Positions 44,808 through 57,147 of a stretch of DNA of 64,000 bases are shown here, piece after piece. The notes under the pieces were generated by a model. It was given only the letters and a program-made list of their open reading frames with translations. It searched no databases and was not told the origin of the DNA. The position numbers and the translations under genes are program-made. Position 1 is the stretch's first letter, and each line of letters starts with the position of its first letter. Origin of the DNA: Cryptomeria japonica (lineage: Eukaryota; Streptophyta; Pinopsida; Cupressales; Cupressaceae); NCBI RefSeq assembly GCF_030272615.1, contig NC_081415.1, positions 602,909,644 to 602,973,643 of the forward strand, read 5' to 3'.

Positions 44808-46223
44808 TCAAAAGTAGTGCCTTCTTACCAATTCAAGTGTCTTGTCGAAACCAAAATGACCTACCATAGCTCCATTACGCTTTTCCTTGATGATATTAGT
44901 CCCCATTGAGAACTTTGGTATGCACAATTGCCCACCTTTGAAAAATAGTCCATCTTGGATCATAAAATTAGAAAACTCCACATGATACCTTTCACCAAAT
45001 TTAGTATATGCCTTGTAAATCTCCTTAAAGTCCTCATCTGCAACATGCATATCTTTCATTGCATCAATCCCAATGCTTTGTAATTGGATTTCAGATATGG
45101 TTAGCACTCTCCTACTTAGTGCATCAACCACTTTGTTGGCTACTCCTTTCTTGTGTTTTATGGAAAAGGTATAGGCTTGTAGGGATTCTACCCACTTCAT
45201 ATGCCTATGGCTTAGCTTTTCTTGGCTATTAATGAAACTCAAGGCTTGGTTGGCAGTATAGACCACAAATTCCTTTGGTAGTAGATAGTGTCTCCATTTT
45301 TTCAATGCCTGAACTAGTGCATACATTTCTAAGTCATAAGAAGAATATTTTCTCTTTTCTTCATTGAGTTTTTCACTAAAGAATGCTATAGGTATACCTT
45401 CTTGGCTTATGGCTGCTCCTATGGCCACATGACTAGCATCACATTCAATCTGAAACACTTTGTTAAAATCAGGTGAAGCAAGTACCAGTTGTTGAGCTAC
45501 CTTTTTCTTAAGAGTTTCAAATGCCTCATCCACCTCCTTTGTCCAAGAAAACCTGCACTTTTGAGCACCTTTTATGATTTCCAACATTGGAGCACATATC
45601 TAACTGAAACCTCTTATGAACTTTCTATAAAATGTGGCTAATCCATGGAAACTTCTAACTTCACCAATAGTCTTAGGAGTAGGTCAAGAAAGAATTGCAT
45701 TTACCTTATCCTGATCCATCTTCAAGTGACCTTTGGAGATCACAAATCCAAGGTAGATGAGCTCTTCCTTCGTGAAAAAACACTTCTCCATATTGATCGT
45801 CAATTCCTCTTCACTCAAATTTTTCAAAACCATGTCTAGATGCCTCAAGTGTTCTTCCTTTGTCCTACTAAATACTAGGATGTCATCCAAATACACTATC
45901 ACAAACTTCCCTATGAATTCTTTCAAAACTTCATTCATGAGTCTCATGAATGTACTTGGGGAATTAGACAAACCAGATGCCATAACCTTCCATTCATACA
46001 ACCCTTCATTTGTTTTGAAGGTTGTTTTCCACTCATCAAGAGGCCTAATTCTAATTTGGTGGTATCCACTCTTTAAATAAATTTTATAAAAATATTTTGC
46101 ATCCCCCAAACAATCAAGAAAATCCTCTATCGTAGGCATTGGAAATATATAGCTTATGGTGATCTTGTTGAGAGCTCTTGAGTCAGTACAAAGCCTCCAT
46201 GTTCCATCGTTTTTGGGTGCCAA
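44808..46223 (-). pseudogene. Element G reverse transcriptase and RNase H
   Basis: The RT reading (46223 to about 45684) has WRLCTDSRALNKITI, GYHQIRI, and YLDD at residues 111-114 of this piece. The motif A Asp is Tyr (FYKIYLKSGYHQ). RNase H follows (45587 onward): FQIECDASHVAIGAAISQEG, FFSEKLNEEKRKYSSYDLEM, VVYTANQALSFI (usual Asp replaced) and HMKWVESLQAYTFSIKH. The connection runs toward the integrase zinc region (VGHFGFDKTLELVRRHY). The RT is inactive by loss of a metal-binding Asp. Confidence 0.94.
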
Positions 46224-46289
46224 AACTATAGGTACTGCACATAGGCTAAGACTCTTTCCAATCAGATCAAAATCTAGAAACTCTTGAAT

Positions 46290-47069
46290 CTACCTTGCCA
46301 TATCCTCATTTTGTTGTGGCATGATTTTGTATGCAGTCTTGTTAGGCAATGTATCCCCAATGATCAAGTCAATACAGTGACTGATCTCTCTCATTGGCAA
46401 CAAACTCCTTGTCACTCCATCTGCAACTGTGCCTTGGTATCTACCAATCATCTCCTTCAATTCTTGACTGAGATCCTTGTCCTTTCCTTCTTCTCTATCG
46501 TCTGCAATAGGCTTCCCCTTTGAGGTTGGTATTGGAAGCAATGCAAAGCGTATTCCTTCTTCCATCTTTATCTCCTTGAGGAATGGTTTTCCCTCCACCA
46601 TCATCACTTTGGACTCAGTTTCTTTCTGCTCTTCATTGTTTTCAGTCAAGGGTAGTAGCTCTATGACCTTGCCATTCTTTGTAATAGAATAGGTATTCCT
46701 AAAGCCATCATGGTGTGCTTTGAGGTCATACTTCCATGGTCTTCCAAACGAGAGGTGACAAGCATCCATGTTAACAACATCAAACAAAATCTTACCTTTA
46801 TATGCTCCTATTTGGAATTCTACCCATGACTGCTCTTCTACAAGAGTTTTGTGCCCTTTTGTTAGCCAAGACACCTTATAGGGGTATGGATGAGGTATCC
46901 TCCTCAATTTTAACTTCTCTACCATTTCTAATGACACAAAATTCTTAGTAGACCCTGAGTCAACTAGAACTTTACATACCTTTCCTCCTAATTGGCAAGT
47001 GTTGTGGAAGATAGTCTTCCTTTGAGGTGGCTCCATAGGTGTTGGTACCTTCAAGAGGGTTATTCTCAA
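46290..47069 (-). pseudogene. Element G aspartic protease and linker
   Basis: The minus-strand reading has the gypsy protease core CKVLVDSGSTKNFVS with Asp-Ser-Gly intact. GAYKGKILFDVVNMDACHLSFGRPW follows, the usual continuation toward RT (LGRPW). The linker ends ISHCIDLIIGDTLPNKTAYK before the RT. This piece of ~260 codons has no internal stop, the best preserved part of G. Confidence 0.93.
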
Positions 47070-47149
47070 AATTAGTGCCTCTCCGGTCTCTAGATAACCA
47101 TATGAATCAGGTTTAGTACTGCCTTGGTAATCTTATTTTTGGGTTAGAT

Positions 47150-48218
47150 TGGTTCTCCTTTATCCTTGGGAACTAGACCCCATCTTCTCCTGGCATATGC
47201 TGGCAATGTGTCCCTCTTGGTTGTAGTTAAAACATTTTATTGGTCCTACTCCTCTTCCTGATTATCTTCCTCTAAAATTTGGCCTTCTTCCTTTGAAGTT
47301 GCCTTTGTTGTTGTTGTCATTCCTTGAGGAGTCTTAACTGCTCTCCCCTTGAAACTCAAAATTTGATCCTCTTCCTCTGAAGTTGCTCCTTCTTCTTGGT
47401 TGCTTACCCCTTCCTCTACTACTCCGCTCTTGTCTTCTTTTGAACATTTCCTCTACCTTTAATGCTAATTGATAGCATCTATGAACAATGTCAGGTTACA
47501 AGAGGTTCAACTCTTCTTATATGTTCCACCTTAGGTCGTTTAGATACCTTGCCACTCTTTCACCTTCATCTTCAACCTTCTTAGACTTTATACTCAATTT
47601 CTAAAATTCTTCAATATAGGCACACACGTCCATCTCTTTTTGTTTTAGATTCTGCCTTTTCTTGTGTAATTTGACTTCATAGTCCTTAGTTACATATACT
47701 CCCTTGATCTCTGTGATCATCTTCTCCCAAGAGGTGATCATTCCTGTTCCCTCTTTCACTCTTTCTCCTTGCACAAAATTTCACCGTGTTAGGGCTGCTC
47801 CCTACATTTTTGACTTGGAAATATTCATCTTTTGGTTGTCAGCAATGTCTTCACATTCAGAGAAGTTGTTTAAGGACTCTATCCAGTCCATCACTCCATC
47901 AACATTCATCTTCCCACTAAAAATAGGAAGGTTTGATTTCTGTTTCATGGTTCTCCTCTCCACAGATTTCAAGGCATTGACCAGGTACCTATGCTCTGTA
48001 GGAACTTCCTCTTCTTCCTGCCCTTGTGGGTTTTCCTCTTCTTCTCCCACTTCCTCTGAGCCATTAGGTCCTCTCTCTAGCCTGCCTTCCAAGTTCTCAA
48101 TTAACCTTCTAAGCTGATCATTTTCTTCTTTGTTCTCTTGCACCATCCTGGCAAGTTCCACATCTGTCACCTTTGGAGGCATTCTTATAGCCTCACCCTC
48201 TAATTCTTCTGCTGACAT
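47150..48218 (-). pseudogene. Element G gag
   Basis: The ATG is at 48218 (MSAEELEGEAIRMPPK). There is an acidic, coiled-coil N-terminus (ENKEENDQLRRLIENLEG), then LPIFSGKMNVDGVMDWIESL, the conserved start of gypsy gag. A frame change near 47800 leads to basic Arg/Gly-rich sequence and one zinc knuckle, CFNYNQEGHIASIC, whose second Cys is Tyr (about 47200-47240). Several stops are present. Confidence 0.9.
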
Positions 48219-48250
48219 GTACTATTCTTCTTCCCAAAATGATTTATCCT

Positions 48251-48267
48251 ATGCTCTGATACCAATT
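48251..48267 (-). other. Element G primer binding site
   Basis: The minus strand reads TTGGTATCAGAGCATAGG a few bases from the LTR end. It is complementary to initiator-Met tRNA. Confidence 0.88.
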
Positions 48268-49755
48268 TGATGCAGTCTTGGTATAGATATAAGATAGGTT
48301 CCCCTAATCCAAGAACACACCAAGGATGCTAGCAATCACACAACACTTCCAGGGGTTAAGGAATATCAGTTTGTCAAGTCCCACATCCCTTTCTTCCAAA
48401 CAAAAGACTACTGATACAAGGCCTCTTTCATTGATCGGTACAAGGTCTCTATGGTCAACAATGGTTTGGTCCCTTCTCCAATACAACAATGACTATTTAA
48501 GGTTTGATTTGAAGTCCCCTAGGTCAGGGAGACCTCCTTCAATAATTGAATTCAAGCTCCCTCTACCGGTTTGGGTAACCACTGCAACAAGGCTACAAAA
48601 CCTAGTAGCCTTGCTAGACTAGTTTTCCACACTCAACTCCTTATTTCTCCAAACGACCAGACAAAAAATCCTAGATTTGGATACCCTTTTGGGAGATACA
48701 AAAAAAATCATAAGGGTTCTTACCGATAGGGAACACAAGAATGCAAACCCTACTTTGGTTAGGAGACTGTTATAGCCCAATTAGGCCTATTTTAGAAAGG
48801 AGTGTGTAGAAATAGACCTTAACTCAACAAAAAAACTCAAGGAATACTCTTAGACCATTGCAAATACACCAATTCCTAAGTATTAGGCCATGATCAGACC
48901 TTTAACCCCTGATGTGAGACCTGATTGCCTAGACTTTTATGGTGGCCACATGGAGTTGCCCACCTTGATGCATCAAACCCTCACTTCCAACTGGTGCTAA
49001 CCTGCAAAAGGCATTTAAAATCCTAAAAACACATTGGCCATACTTGCATCCCCTCCAAAGTCGTGAACCATTGATGAAGGATCAACAAGATGAGGCCATT
49101 TCTTAGTAAAACCCTAGGCAAAACTGTCAAGACTATACTATTTCTAGAAAATTGTCAGTTTCTCCCTTGTCTTGGCGAATTAGGACCTTAGAATTGATGC
49201 ATTTGAAAGGTGACTGGCCACTGTAAAACATCCTACTATTTTCCTAATTCCAAAACAATCATACAGTACGGTACACCCTGTAGAATAATGGGATTGTAGG
49301 AAATTCTCAAAAATATATTACTTCAATGATGCCAAAAGTTTACAAAGTCATTTTATACCTTCCTCAACGGTTATAACCACCTTTTGAACCAAGGTGACTG
49401 TTGGAAGGAAGTTGCTATTTTTAACCAAAAGTTGTCAAGCTTGAGCAACTTTTGACAGATGTTAAATCCGCTTACCTAGAGGTGCTTCAACATGTCCTAA
49501 ACCTTCCTAAGACATCTCTGACACATAAACACCTAGAAAAATACTCAACCAAATACCCCTAGGCCCATATGCCCATGGTGGCTTGTCAATTTGCCAAATC
49601 CATGTCATTGGGTAACAAGGTGGGGTTTATTACAAACAAATCAATATCAAACAAACAAGACTACCCTATTACATAGATGGAAAGGTCACATTCTCATGTG
49701 TATCCTTTAGCCTTTATTTCTCTTATTAGCTTAGTCATGAAGTGCTACTGCACCA
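48268..49755 (-). mobile_element. Element G right LTR (5' LTR of the element)
   Basis: 1488 bp, TGATGCAG...GCACCA on the + strand. It is the uninterrupted reference for the split left LTR. Confidence 0.95.
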
Positions 49756-49760
49756 GTATA
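49756..49760. repeat. Target-site duplication GTATA of element G, right copy
   Basis: Identical to 34380-34384. Confidence 0.92.
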
Positions 49761-50139
49761 CACCTAAGAATGGTCTGAAGATAGCTAATTAAATACATAG
49801 TTATTTGATTATTCCCCCTTCCCAATTAATTGAACTCACAAGCAATTTGATTCATTTCTCTATTCATCTAATAGTAAATAATTCTACATGATTTATTTAC
49901 ATAGTTCATTTCATATCCCCCTTTGATTAATTAATTCTAAATTAATTAACTTCCCCCTTATAAATCAATTCTTCTAATTCCTAATTAAGATTAACAAACT
50001 CAAGTTTGTTGAGATTAATTATCATTTTCCAATTATTTGAATTTCTAAATTCAAATGAGCATAGGTCTCCTAACTTTTAACCACCTAACCTAACCCTATC
50101 CTACCTTGCACATCCTACCCTCCTTATCCTAACCTCTTA

Positions 50140-50380
50140 TGGTGTGGATATTCCCCCCCTAAGACACATGGCACTTTTGCCACATGTCTCCTCCCTTGGA
50201 CACTTGTCCTCTCATGAGCAAGGCTCCTTGACATTTGTCACCACAGAGATGACAAGTGTCCCTTCCTCCAACCTTTTCTCCAACTTCCTCAATCTTGGCC
50301 CTTTATATCTTCAAATCTGATCTAGACCGTCGATTCCTGTCACCTCAGCTTTGGCCTTGGAATTCCTATAAATATCCCCC
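50140..50380 (+). promoter_or_regulatory. E-box-rich promoter-like patch with TATA box
   Basis: A TATA box CCTATAAATATCCCC lies at 50365-50379. Upstream, within ~120 bases, are several CANNTG-type motifs (ACACATGGC, CCACATGTC, ACACTTGTC, GACAAGTGTC) and an imperfect hairpin GACACATGGCA/TGCCACATGTC. It most likely belongs to an old LTR or a lost gene; no coding region follows. Confidence 0.45.
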
Positions 50381-51097
50381 ATTTTGGAGTAATAAGGATC
50401 CCTTGCATTTGTAATTTTAGCATCATTATTATAGGCTTTTTCATTTCAATCATCTAGTAATTAGCATTTTGGATTAATCATGGCATGTTAATCAAGTTTC
50501 TTAGATCATGCATTTCATATCATTTGCATAATCAATCATGATCAAGTAGCTACTCAACTCTTGAGTTGCTCCTTTGGAGGTCACCACTTTGGAGGTCATT
50601 GCTTTGTTGAGAGCCAACCAATCCAACACCTTCAAAGTCCTCAAGAATAAAGGAAAATGGGACATTTCATGGAAGGCTTATAGTTTTCATCTTTAATTTA
50701 GTTTTCAATTAAACTTTCCATTAAACTTAATCTTATCTTATAACAACATGATGCTCTTGATAGAATTATTAATCATTAACATTTCAAACTTCACCATCTT
50801 ATTAAAATTGAATTTAATATCTATCAATACGAACTCATATTTCTCAATGTTCTTATCCTTTTAGATAGATTCTATCTTCAAAATAACTATTTCTTCATTT
50901 ACATAGAATTCTCCCAAAGAGAGATTATTCAATTTGATTATATTGATTTCATTTAAAAAAACATTTCAAAACCGTATAATAAGCATCCAACCTTCTTTTA
51001 AAAACATTATTTTCATCTACATACTTGACACCACAAAACAATATCTTCCAAATGAAGATGAGAGACAAGACCCACAATCTAATCGATTAGAAGACCC

Positions 51098-51430
51098 TTC
51101 AACCATTAGAATTTCATCTGCTCATTCAAATCCATAGTCTCATACTAGCAGTTGTCACCACTAACAGATGTACGCACCTCCAACCATTAAAATTTCATCT
51201 GCTCATTCAAATCCATAGCCTCATATTTACCTTTAGTATTTGCTGTTGTCGCCACTCACAGATGTACCTACCTCCAAGGTACCTTCCCCAGTTCAATTTT
51301 CCTCGGTTTTTCTGGCGCATGGTTGCCACCATCGCTATTTAGACCAGATGTACGTACCTCCCAAGGGACCTTCCCCAGTCCAATTTTCTTAAGGATTTTT
51401 TGGCGCATGGTTTCCACCATCACTATATTT
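51098..51430. repeat. Two adjacent imperfect tandem duplications
   Basis: Unit 1, AACCATTA-AATTTCATCTGC with its flank, occurs at about 51098 and 51182. Unit 2, AGATGTAC(C/G)TACCTCC through TGGCGCATGGTT, occurs at about 51262 and 51346. Both are ~80 bp units. Confidence 0.8.
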
Positions 51431-52419
51431 ATTTCTACTGTACAATTACTTGTACAGGATAGTCTGTTTTATAGATAAATTAAAAGTAATCATTTATCAA
51501 AATTGTACGATTAGAAGTTCTTATTAAATACATAAACAAAACGTTGGTGATGATCTCATCCATCGTAGTTCTTTTGCAGTCTTAAACGTCTTCCGTAAGT
51601 CTCCAATTCCATCACCATTAATTTTCAATAAGTTTTTCCAAGTCTACAGTGCGAAAAGGCGGATTAATATTTTGAATGGGACTTCACTTGTGCTCGTACG
51701 ATGCCACGTTGCAAAACAAAATTTTAGGGCAGCCATATCGTGGCCTTCGATATTTCTAATGTGAAAGCTCTGACAATTTTGAACGATGAATGAATGATTG
51801 ATTGATTTTAATGATTTTCACTAGATGAGACAGTCTTAAGAGATAAGAATTATATTCTAAATTGTTTTGAACCTATTTTATGATCAGATCTCTTATGCTA
51901 AATGATGTTCCCTTTGTTGGACTGTTTTGATTCATTTATATCTTCTTCCTCTAATATAAATTATTTTGAGGAACTCCACAAATTATATATATATATATTT
52001 TATTTGATAGAACAACATTTTTAAAAAAAAGAATATGATTATTTAATAATTTATTTAATAGTTATTAATAAAAATATAAATACATTTTTTTATTGTAAGA
52101 GCTTATTTTTTAGTTTATAAATCAAATTAAAAAATGAGCATTCACCCAACATTTTACGAATGAGATAAAAACAATAAAAATGATCTACAAACACACTACT
52201 TACCAAAGACTAAACATGTATAGAATACTAACCTAAATGAGGAAAATTATAACGTCATCCAAAGTCACAAACAACAAACTACTAGAATACACAGTACTCC
52301 ATTCAATACACCACAACATACTATCCTTGTCAAAATACCATCCCACAATAACCATTTGATTAGTCCCAAATTTGGTGGATTCACTTTGATATCATCCTAG
52401 ATCAGCTTAAAAATAGGCT

Positions 52420-52830
52420 AATATTCGCATTATGATCCTTGTTATGCCAATCCCTTGGTTTGCAACCCTATTAGCAACTTGATTATTCTCATGACCAATA
52501 TAGGAGGATTTGATCAACCTGAAGTGCCAATTGAGGCATTTTGCTTCCTCAAAAATTACTTCAAGCTTCTAGTTGTCAATCAAATTACTATTCATGGAAT
52601 CACTAATTACTTTGGAGTCCCTATCCACCCACAAGTTCTTTCAACCCTTCCTTTGTATGATCATTATACCCTTCTACATAGTCATGGCTTAGGCAATGTT
52701 AATAATTTCTTTATTTAAATACCGGGAAATATACTCTTTGGGATTTCCCATGGTGATCTCTAAATACTCCTACCCAAACCTTGTTAGTAGATTCGTCAAA
52801 TTTGAGCTTAATGAAATTTTGAGAGGGTGA
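52420..52830 (-). pseudogene. RNase H-like (RVT_3) fragment, probably from a LINE
   Basis: The minus strand reads KLKFDESTNKVWVGVFRDHHG, the start of plant RVT_3-type RNase H (first catalytic Asp in KLKFD). It continues with KNLWVDRDSKVISDSM (second Asp region), LEVIFEEAKCLNWHFRLIK and SYIGHENNQVANRVANQG, the usual His-Glu-Asn/Asp-containing end. Stops and a frame change interrupt it. In plants this domain sits at the end of L1-type LINE pol or in stray host-like copies. No RT is visible next to it. Confidence 0.7.
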
Positions 52831-55539
52831 CTTGGAATAGTTTGAATGTTCTTCTTCCTAAGATTATTTCCATCTCCCTAGCTCATGAAATCATTGAAAA
52901 TCATTGGACCTGTTGAGGCTTAAAATTTCTTGTACAATATCAACCTTATGGAAAGTTTAACAAATAGAGACCCTATTCCACAACCTCTGGGATTTTAGAA
53001 GCTGACTCTTCATGATGAGAAGGAAAAGGAGAAGAGATTAAACTAAAATAACTATCTCAACTAAGACGAAGCACCAGAGATTCAAAGGTTTAAAATATTT
53101 AGAGCATAAAAAACCATACATGAATGCACAAATAAAAGGCTTGGCAATATTAAATTAATCAGACATATTCATATCATAATTCCATTCATAAGCATAATGT
53201 AATTTCAAACATCATCACTGATTTGAAATAGTTTCAAACATGTCGATCAACAGAAGTTATATTGAAATTTCAAAAGCTTTCACAGATTACAAATCTTCAA
53301 TGCTTACTTCAATTGACATTTAAAATGAATCAACATAAATTAAAATAAACAACATAAAGGCCTGAAATTGGCACAGTCTAAAAGCTTATTTTCATAAACT
53401 AAGAAATGTTAAAGTCTAAGAAGAGCATAAAATTTTCTTTCATGAATGAACCCCGTAAAAAAGATAACAATCACCCTTTTATAGCCTCCCTTGTTACAAA
53501 AAGAATACCTAAGAAAACAAAAAAGATTCCCCTATGTTTACGTGACAATACATCTTCAGGATGCCATCATACTTTCTTCACAAGAATTACACTATCACCC
53601 TCAATCATTGGTTTGGCCTAACCACACCAATAGACTAGTTCTGTGTATCTGCCTGCACAAATTCCCAAGTGGATGCTTGGCATTGTATCATGCTTCTAAT
53701 TGATTTTTGAGGCGAGGTGGGCCATCAATAGTTTACTTGCCAATGCGTGGTTGATTGCTTAGTTGTATGTACGCATGGTGGTCGGGCGAAGACTCCTATT
53801 GTCTTTATTTCCCTTCTCCTGAAAGACTCATGGGTGAGACACGTGGGGAGCTGGCAGAAATTTTTTGTGCTTCTCATTCTCCTTCCTCAAGAAAACCCTG
53901 TCAGTGTGACACACGGTGAGCTTGGCATGAAGGATTCTATTTGCTCAAGGGCTTGAGAAAGAATGTAGGGAAGCGACACATGATAGCCTTGTTGAACATG
54001 GCAAGGCTAAGGCAATGGTGTTGATCTGAAAAACGTGCCCTACTGACATGTGGTGAAAGCAAAAAAGGGCCTTCAATAAGAAGAGGTGACAAAAATTAAA
54101 TAAGAGAAAGGGCCTGAAGGGAGGCTAAGGATTTTAATCCATAGCTTTTCGTGAGTTAACTGGGTGTTCTGCCTGCGGATAAAAGAAACTTGAAAACTCT
54201 GATTCGTAGACCAGACCAAAACTGAGAAAAGACTTCTAAATTGGGAGAGTGTTGCCTACAAAGAAAACCACTCTCCTTTTGAAGGCTATGTCTGGGCACA
54301 CGGATTCTCATATGCTTGATCTAATTTGATAATCTCTTTGAAGGACAAATCGCTCAACATCACGAATTCCTGCTCCAAGTGAAAGTTGAGCTGAGGCAAA
54401 GAGTGGATGATATTCTCAATATCAGAGGCATTGGGAAGAGGTTCATGCAATCAAACAAACAACTAGTCATGTTGACATTATTCTAAGAGTTGTATTATTT
54501 GTTCTTCAATCGCCACCAAGCCATGTGCAAGAAAAGGAGATAGTAGACCCCTTTTTACAAAAATGTGTGAACTGCCTCTTAATATCAGTGGTGGTAGCCA
54601 TTAATGCCAAACACTCCATCACATTTAGGGCTGCTCTATTGTAGTAAATAAATTTGTTATCTTTTTGAGCCACTAATATCCAATCTCGTATGCCTATTGC
54701 AGCATGAATATGGTTCGCGATCGTATATTATTTTTTTATTAGAAGATCGAATTCAAATACTTTCAGTGCAATGACATGCAGGTTTTGATCTACAGTACTC
54801 CCTACTTTGGCACCTAGCTTATGTGCATCGACAACAAACCTCGACGCTAGCTGAAGAGAGATGATAGCCATTTTGATTCTGTAGAGTTGAAAATTGTATA
54901 CCTCTTTGCAATTCCACCTACACTTTTGTAGCCACTTTAGTGTCCATTCCCATAGAGTTTGAGTAGGCTTCATTTCAGCCCTTGCATCAGCCTTTTCCCT
55001 CTCAAGATGCTTTGGACACTTTTTTACAACCTATCCTTCAACTTTTGTTTCATGTTAGATGCAGGCTTCTCTCACCACTTGTCATTTTTTAGTGTGATTC
55101 ATTTGGACCCTAGTGCACACCATGGATGTTCACATATCATGTGTTTGTCTTGTAACATTTTAGAGTTAAAATATTGATTCTATACATTTTAACACTTGTC
55201 ACCTATCTTGGTCTTTGGGAATGACTCAAAATCTTCTAAACAGCTGGACAACCCTTGTTCTCCCTTCTCTTCTCTCTTTTAAATCTACCTTTTTTCGCCA
55301 TTCAATCTCTCTAGTCACTCCATAAAATCTCTCTTGTTAGTCCATACAATCTCTCTCAAGGCTCATCAAGCAATCTCTTTGGGTTCTCTTAAGAAAAATC
55401 TCTTATTCTCCTTGCTCTCACAACTTTCTCTTGCACTCTCTTTCTTGCTATAGTAGTCTCTTTTTCTACAACACTCTTAAGCTCTCACAATACTCTTTTG
55501 CAACTCTCTTGGCTTTTTCAAGCCTCTTTTGTAATATCT
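52831..55539. other. Non-coding DNA, no gene seen
   Basis: Short ORFs are present but none has family features. A weak internal similarity (GACACGTGGGGAGCTGGCA and GACACACGGTGAGCTTGGCA) lies at about 53838 and 53911. 55250-55500 is strongly C/T-rich. Confidence 0.55.
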
Positions 55540-55650
55540 TTCTACCATTCTATCTATCTCATCTTTGAACATCTTGGGATTTATTGCATCCCCTGTCTAT
55601 TTGATCATTTTATCATTCTATCTATCTTTTTATTTATCTATCTATCTAGC
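55540..55650. repeat. Interrupted TCTA microsatellite
   Basis: Runs of TCTA/TCTATCTATC occur at about 55550 and 55616-55648, inside a C/T-rich stretch. Confidence 0.75.
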
Positions 55651-56399
55651 TACTGTGGAGGTGGAAACACCAAAATAGGGACTTGACTAAGGCAATTCTC
55701 CTAGTAGCCCCAAACATTTTTCCTCTTCTTCTAGTGTGCAGATTTATTAGAAGAATTAAAACACATGAGGGTTTGCTTGTGCTTTATTTATTTCATTCAT
55801 ATTTAATTATGTTTATTTTTATTATCTGCTATTCACAATTGCATTTCTAACTTTAGGTCTTTGCAGGTTATTTGAAGAACAAAGTTAAGTTTTCGTGTAT
55901 CTAAGTATTTTTTATTCATAGTTTGTACAAGAATATAGTGTGTCACGTAGACGCCTATGTGTCACATTGGCATCCTTGACCGAGACACTCAAATTCAGAT
56001 CGAAAACTCCCTATTGTCCACTCTTTCCATTTCTATAATTAGATATCTTCGCCAATTTCACTAGTTGGAGATATGTACGTTGTGAAATTGACTCTTAAGG
56101 AAACACAACTCTTCCCTTCAGAAGGTCAGTTCTGCACCATTATGTTTTGGTAAACCTGATTTGAACACTTCTTCTGTATTATTTGTAAAGCATTCTTTAT
56201 AATTCCTTTAATCATTCAATATCTCCCATAAAAAAGAGTACAATTTCAAATCTTTCCCCTTCCTCCAGACAAGGCATGTTTTGAGGCATTGCCTCGAACC
56301 CCATTCCATACTTCCTATTGTTAAATGATATGTCAACCTTCAGCCGACTCATTTGTGCATTTTTTCTTTAAATTAGTTAACTATTTTCAAAATGCATTT
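55651..56399 (+). other. Leader of a gypsy element fragment, non-coding
   Basis: No gene. The C/T-rich stretch before it resembles an LTR R/U5 region of the gypsy element whose coding part follows, but no LTR pair or primer site is clear. Confidence 0.35.
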
Positions 56400-57147
56400 A
56401 TTATCTTCTTTTATTAGTTCTATTTCTAATTTTATTCAATGTACTAATGGTGTTCCTTTTCATTCATGTGATGGTGACTTGGCTTTGCCTATATCACTCT
56501 ATGTCTTTGATCCCTGTTGTAAAAATTCTTATATCTCACACGATATTATGTAAAAAAGGGTGAAATAATTGATACCTTTCTTAATGTTACCCTACCATCT
56601 CTTCAATCCAATGCACTCTCTTCTAGAGTTTATGCATTAGTGGATGATGAAGCTCATCTCACATCTAATCCCCCATAGGTTGATGTCAAGAAATTTCCTT
56701 CAAATAGTTCTTCTACATGTTGTACTGAGTTTGTAACTGTTATTGCTATATTTGTTGTCCTTAGCAAACCAAAGAGACCAATCATTTGTGTGATTGCAAC
56801 TACTCATTCTCCAAAGAAGATAATTTCTATTTGTGGTGTTCTATTTAAAAGTGACTCACTAGATCTTTTTATGTGATACACACAACCTAAGGCTCCTTCT
56901 TGTAAAATGGTAGCCCATACTTATAACACTCATAGAAATAAGCAAAATGTTGATCACTCTAATGCTTCTTTACCACCTTATCAACTAGATCTTCTTAAAG
57001 CACCTAAGCCTTTAATTAATAAATCTAGTGCTTATGATCTTATTGAGAAACTTCGTGTTACTGCCACTAAGATCTCACTTTTGGATATGATTTAGACTAC
57101 TCCATTTTACCAAGGTATGCTTCAGGAATCTCTTCAGAAGATCTTAT
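56400..57147 (+). pseudogene. Ty3/gypsy gag-pol linker fragment (Tat/Athila-like)
   Basis: Degenerate + strand reading. The clearest part is 56907-57147: LDLLKAPKPLINKSSAYDLIEKLRV, TATKISLLDMI, then YQGMLQESLQK after a stop. This is the segment that lies before the protease in Tat/Athila/Ogre-type gypsy elements. It is cut at 57147 by element F. It may belong to the same family as the integrase at 1-920. Confidence 0.65.

Larger units (their letters stand above)
34385..49755 (-). mobile_element. Element G: Ty3/gypsy chromovirus on the minus strand, with a CACTA transposon in one LTR
   Basis: The LTRs are 34385-34467 plus 42198-43583 (left, the element's 3' LTR) and 48268-49755 (right, its 5' LTR). 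Both read TGATGCAG...GCACCA on the + strand. Internal order on the minus strand is primer site, gag, protease, RT, RNase H, integrase, chromodomain, the gypsy order. Perfect 5-bp GTATA duplications flank the whole. Confidence 0.95.
49761..52419. other. Non-coding DNA with one promoter-like patch and tandem repeats
   Basis: No gene is seen. The patch at 50100-50400 looks like LTR U3 or a plant promoter (see separate entries). Tandem repeats lie at 51098-51430. The rest is AT-rich. Confidence 0.55.

Noticed and set aside
46477-48117. Plus-strand ORFs across element G
   Set aside because: They are antisense shadows of gag and protease on the minus strand.
54728-55177. Short ORFs in both strands
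   Set aside because: No motif, no start context and no homologue recognised.
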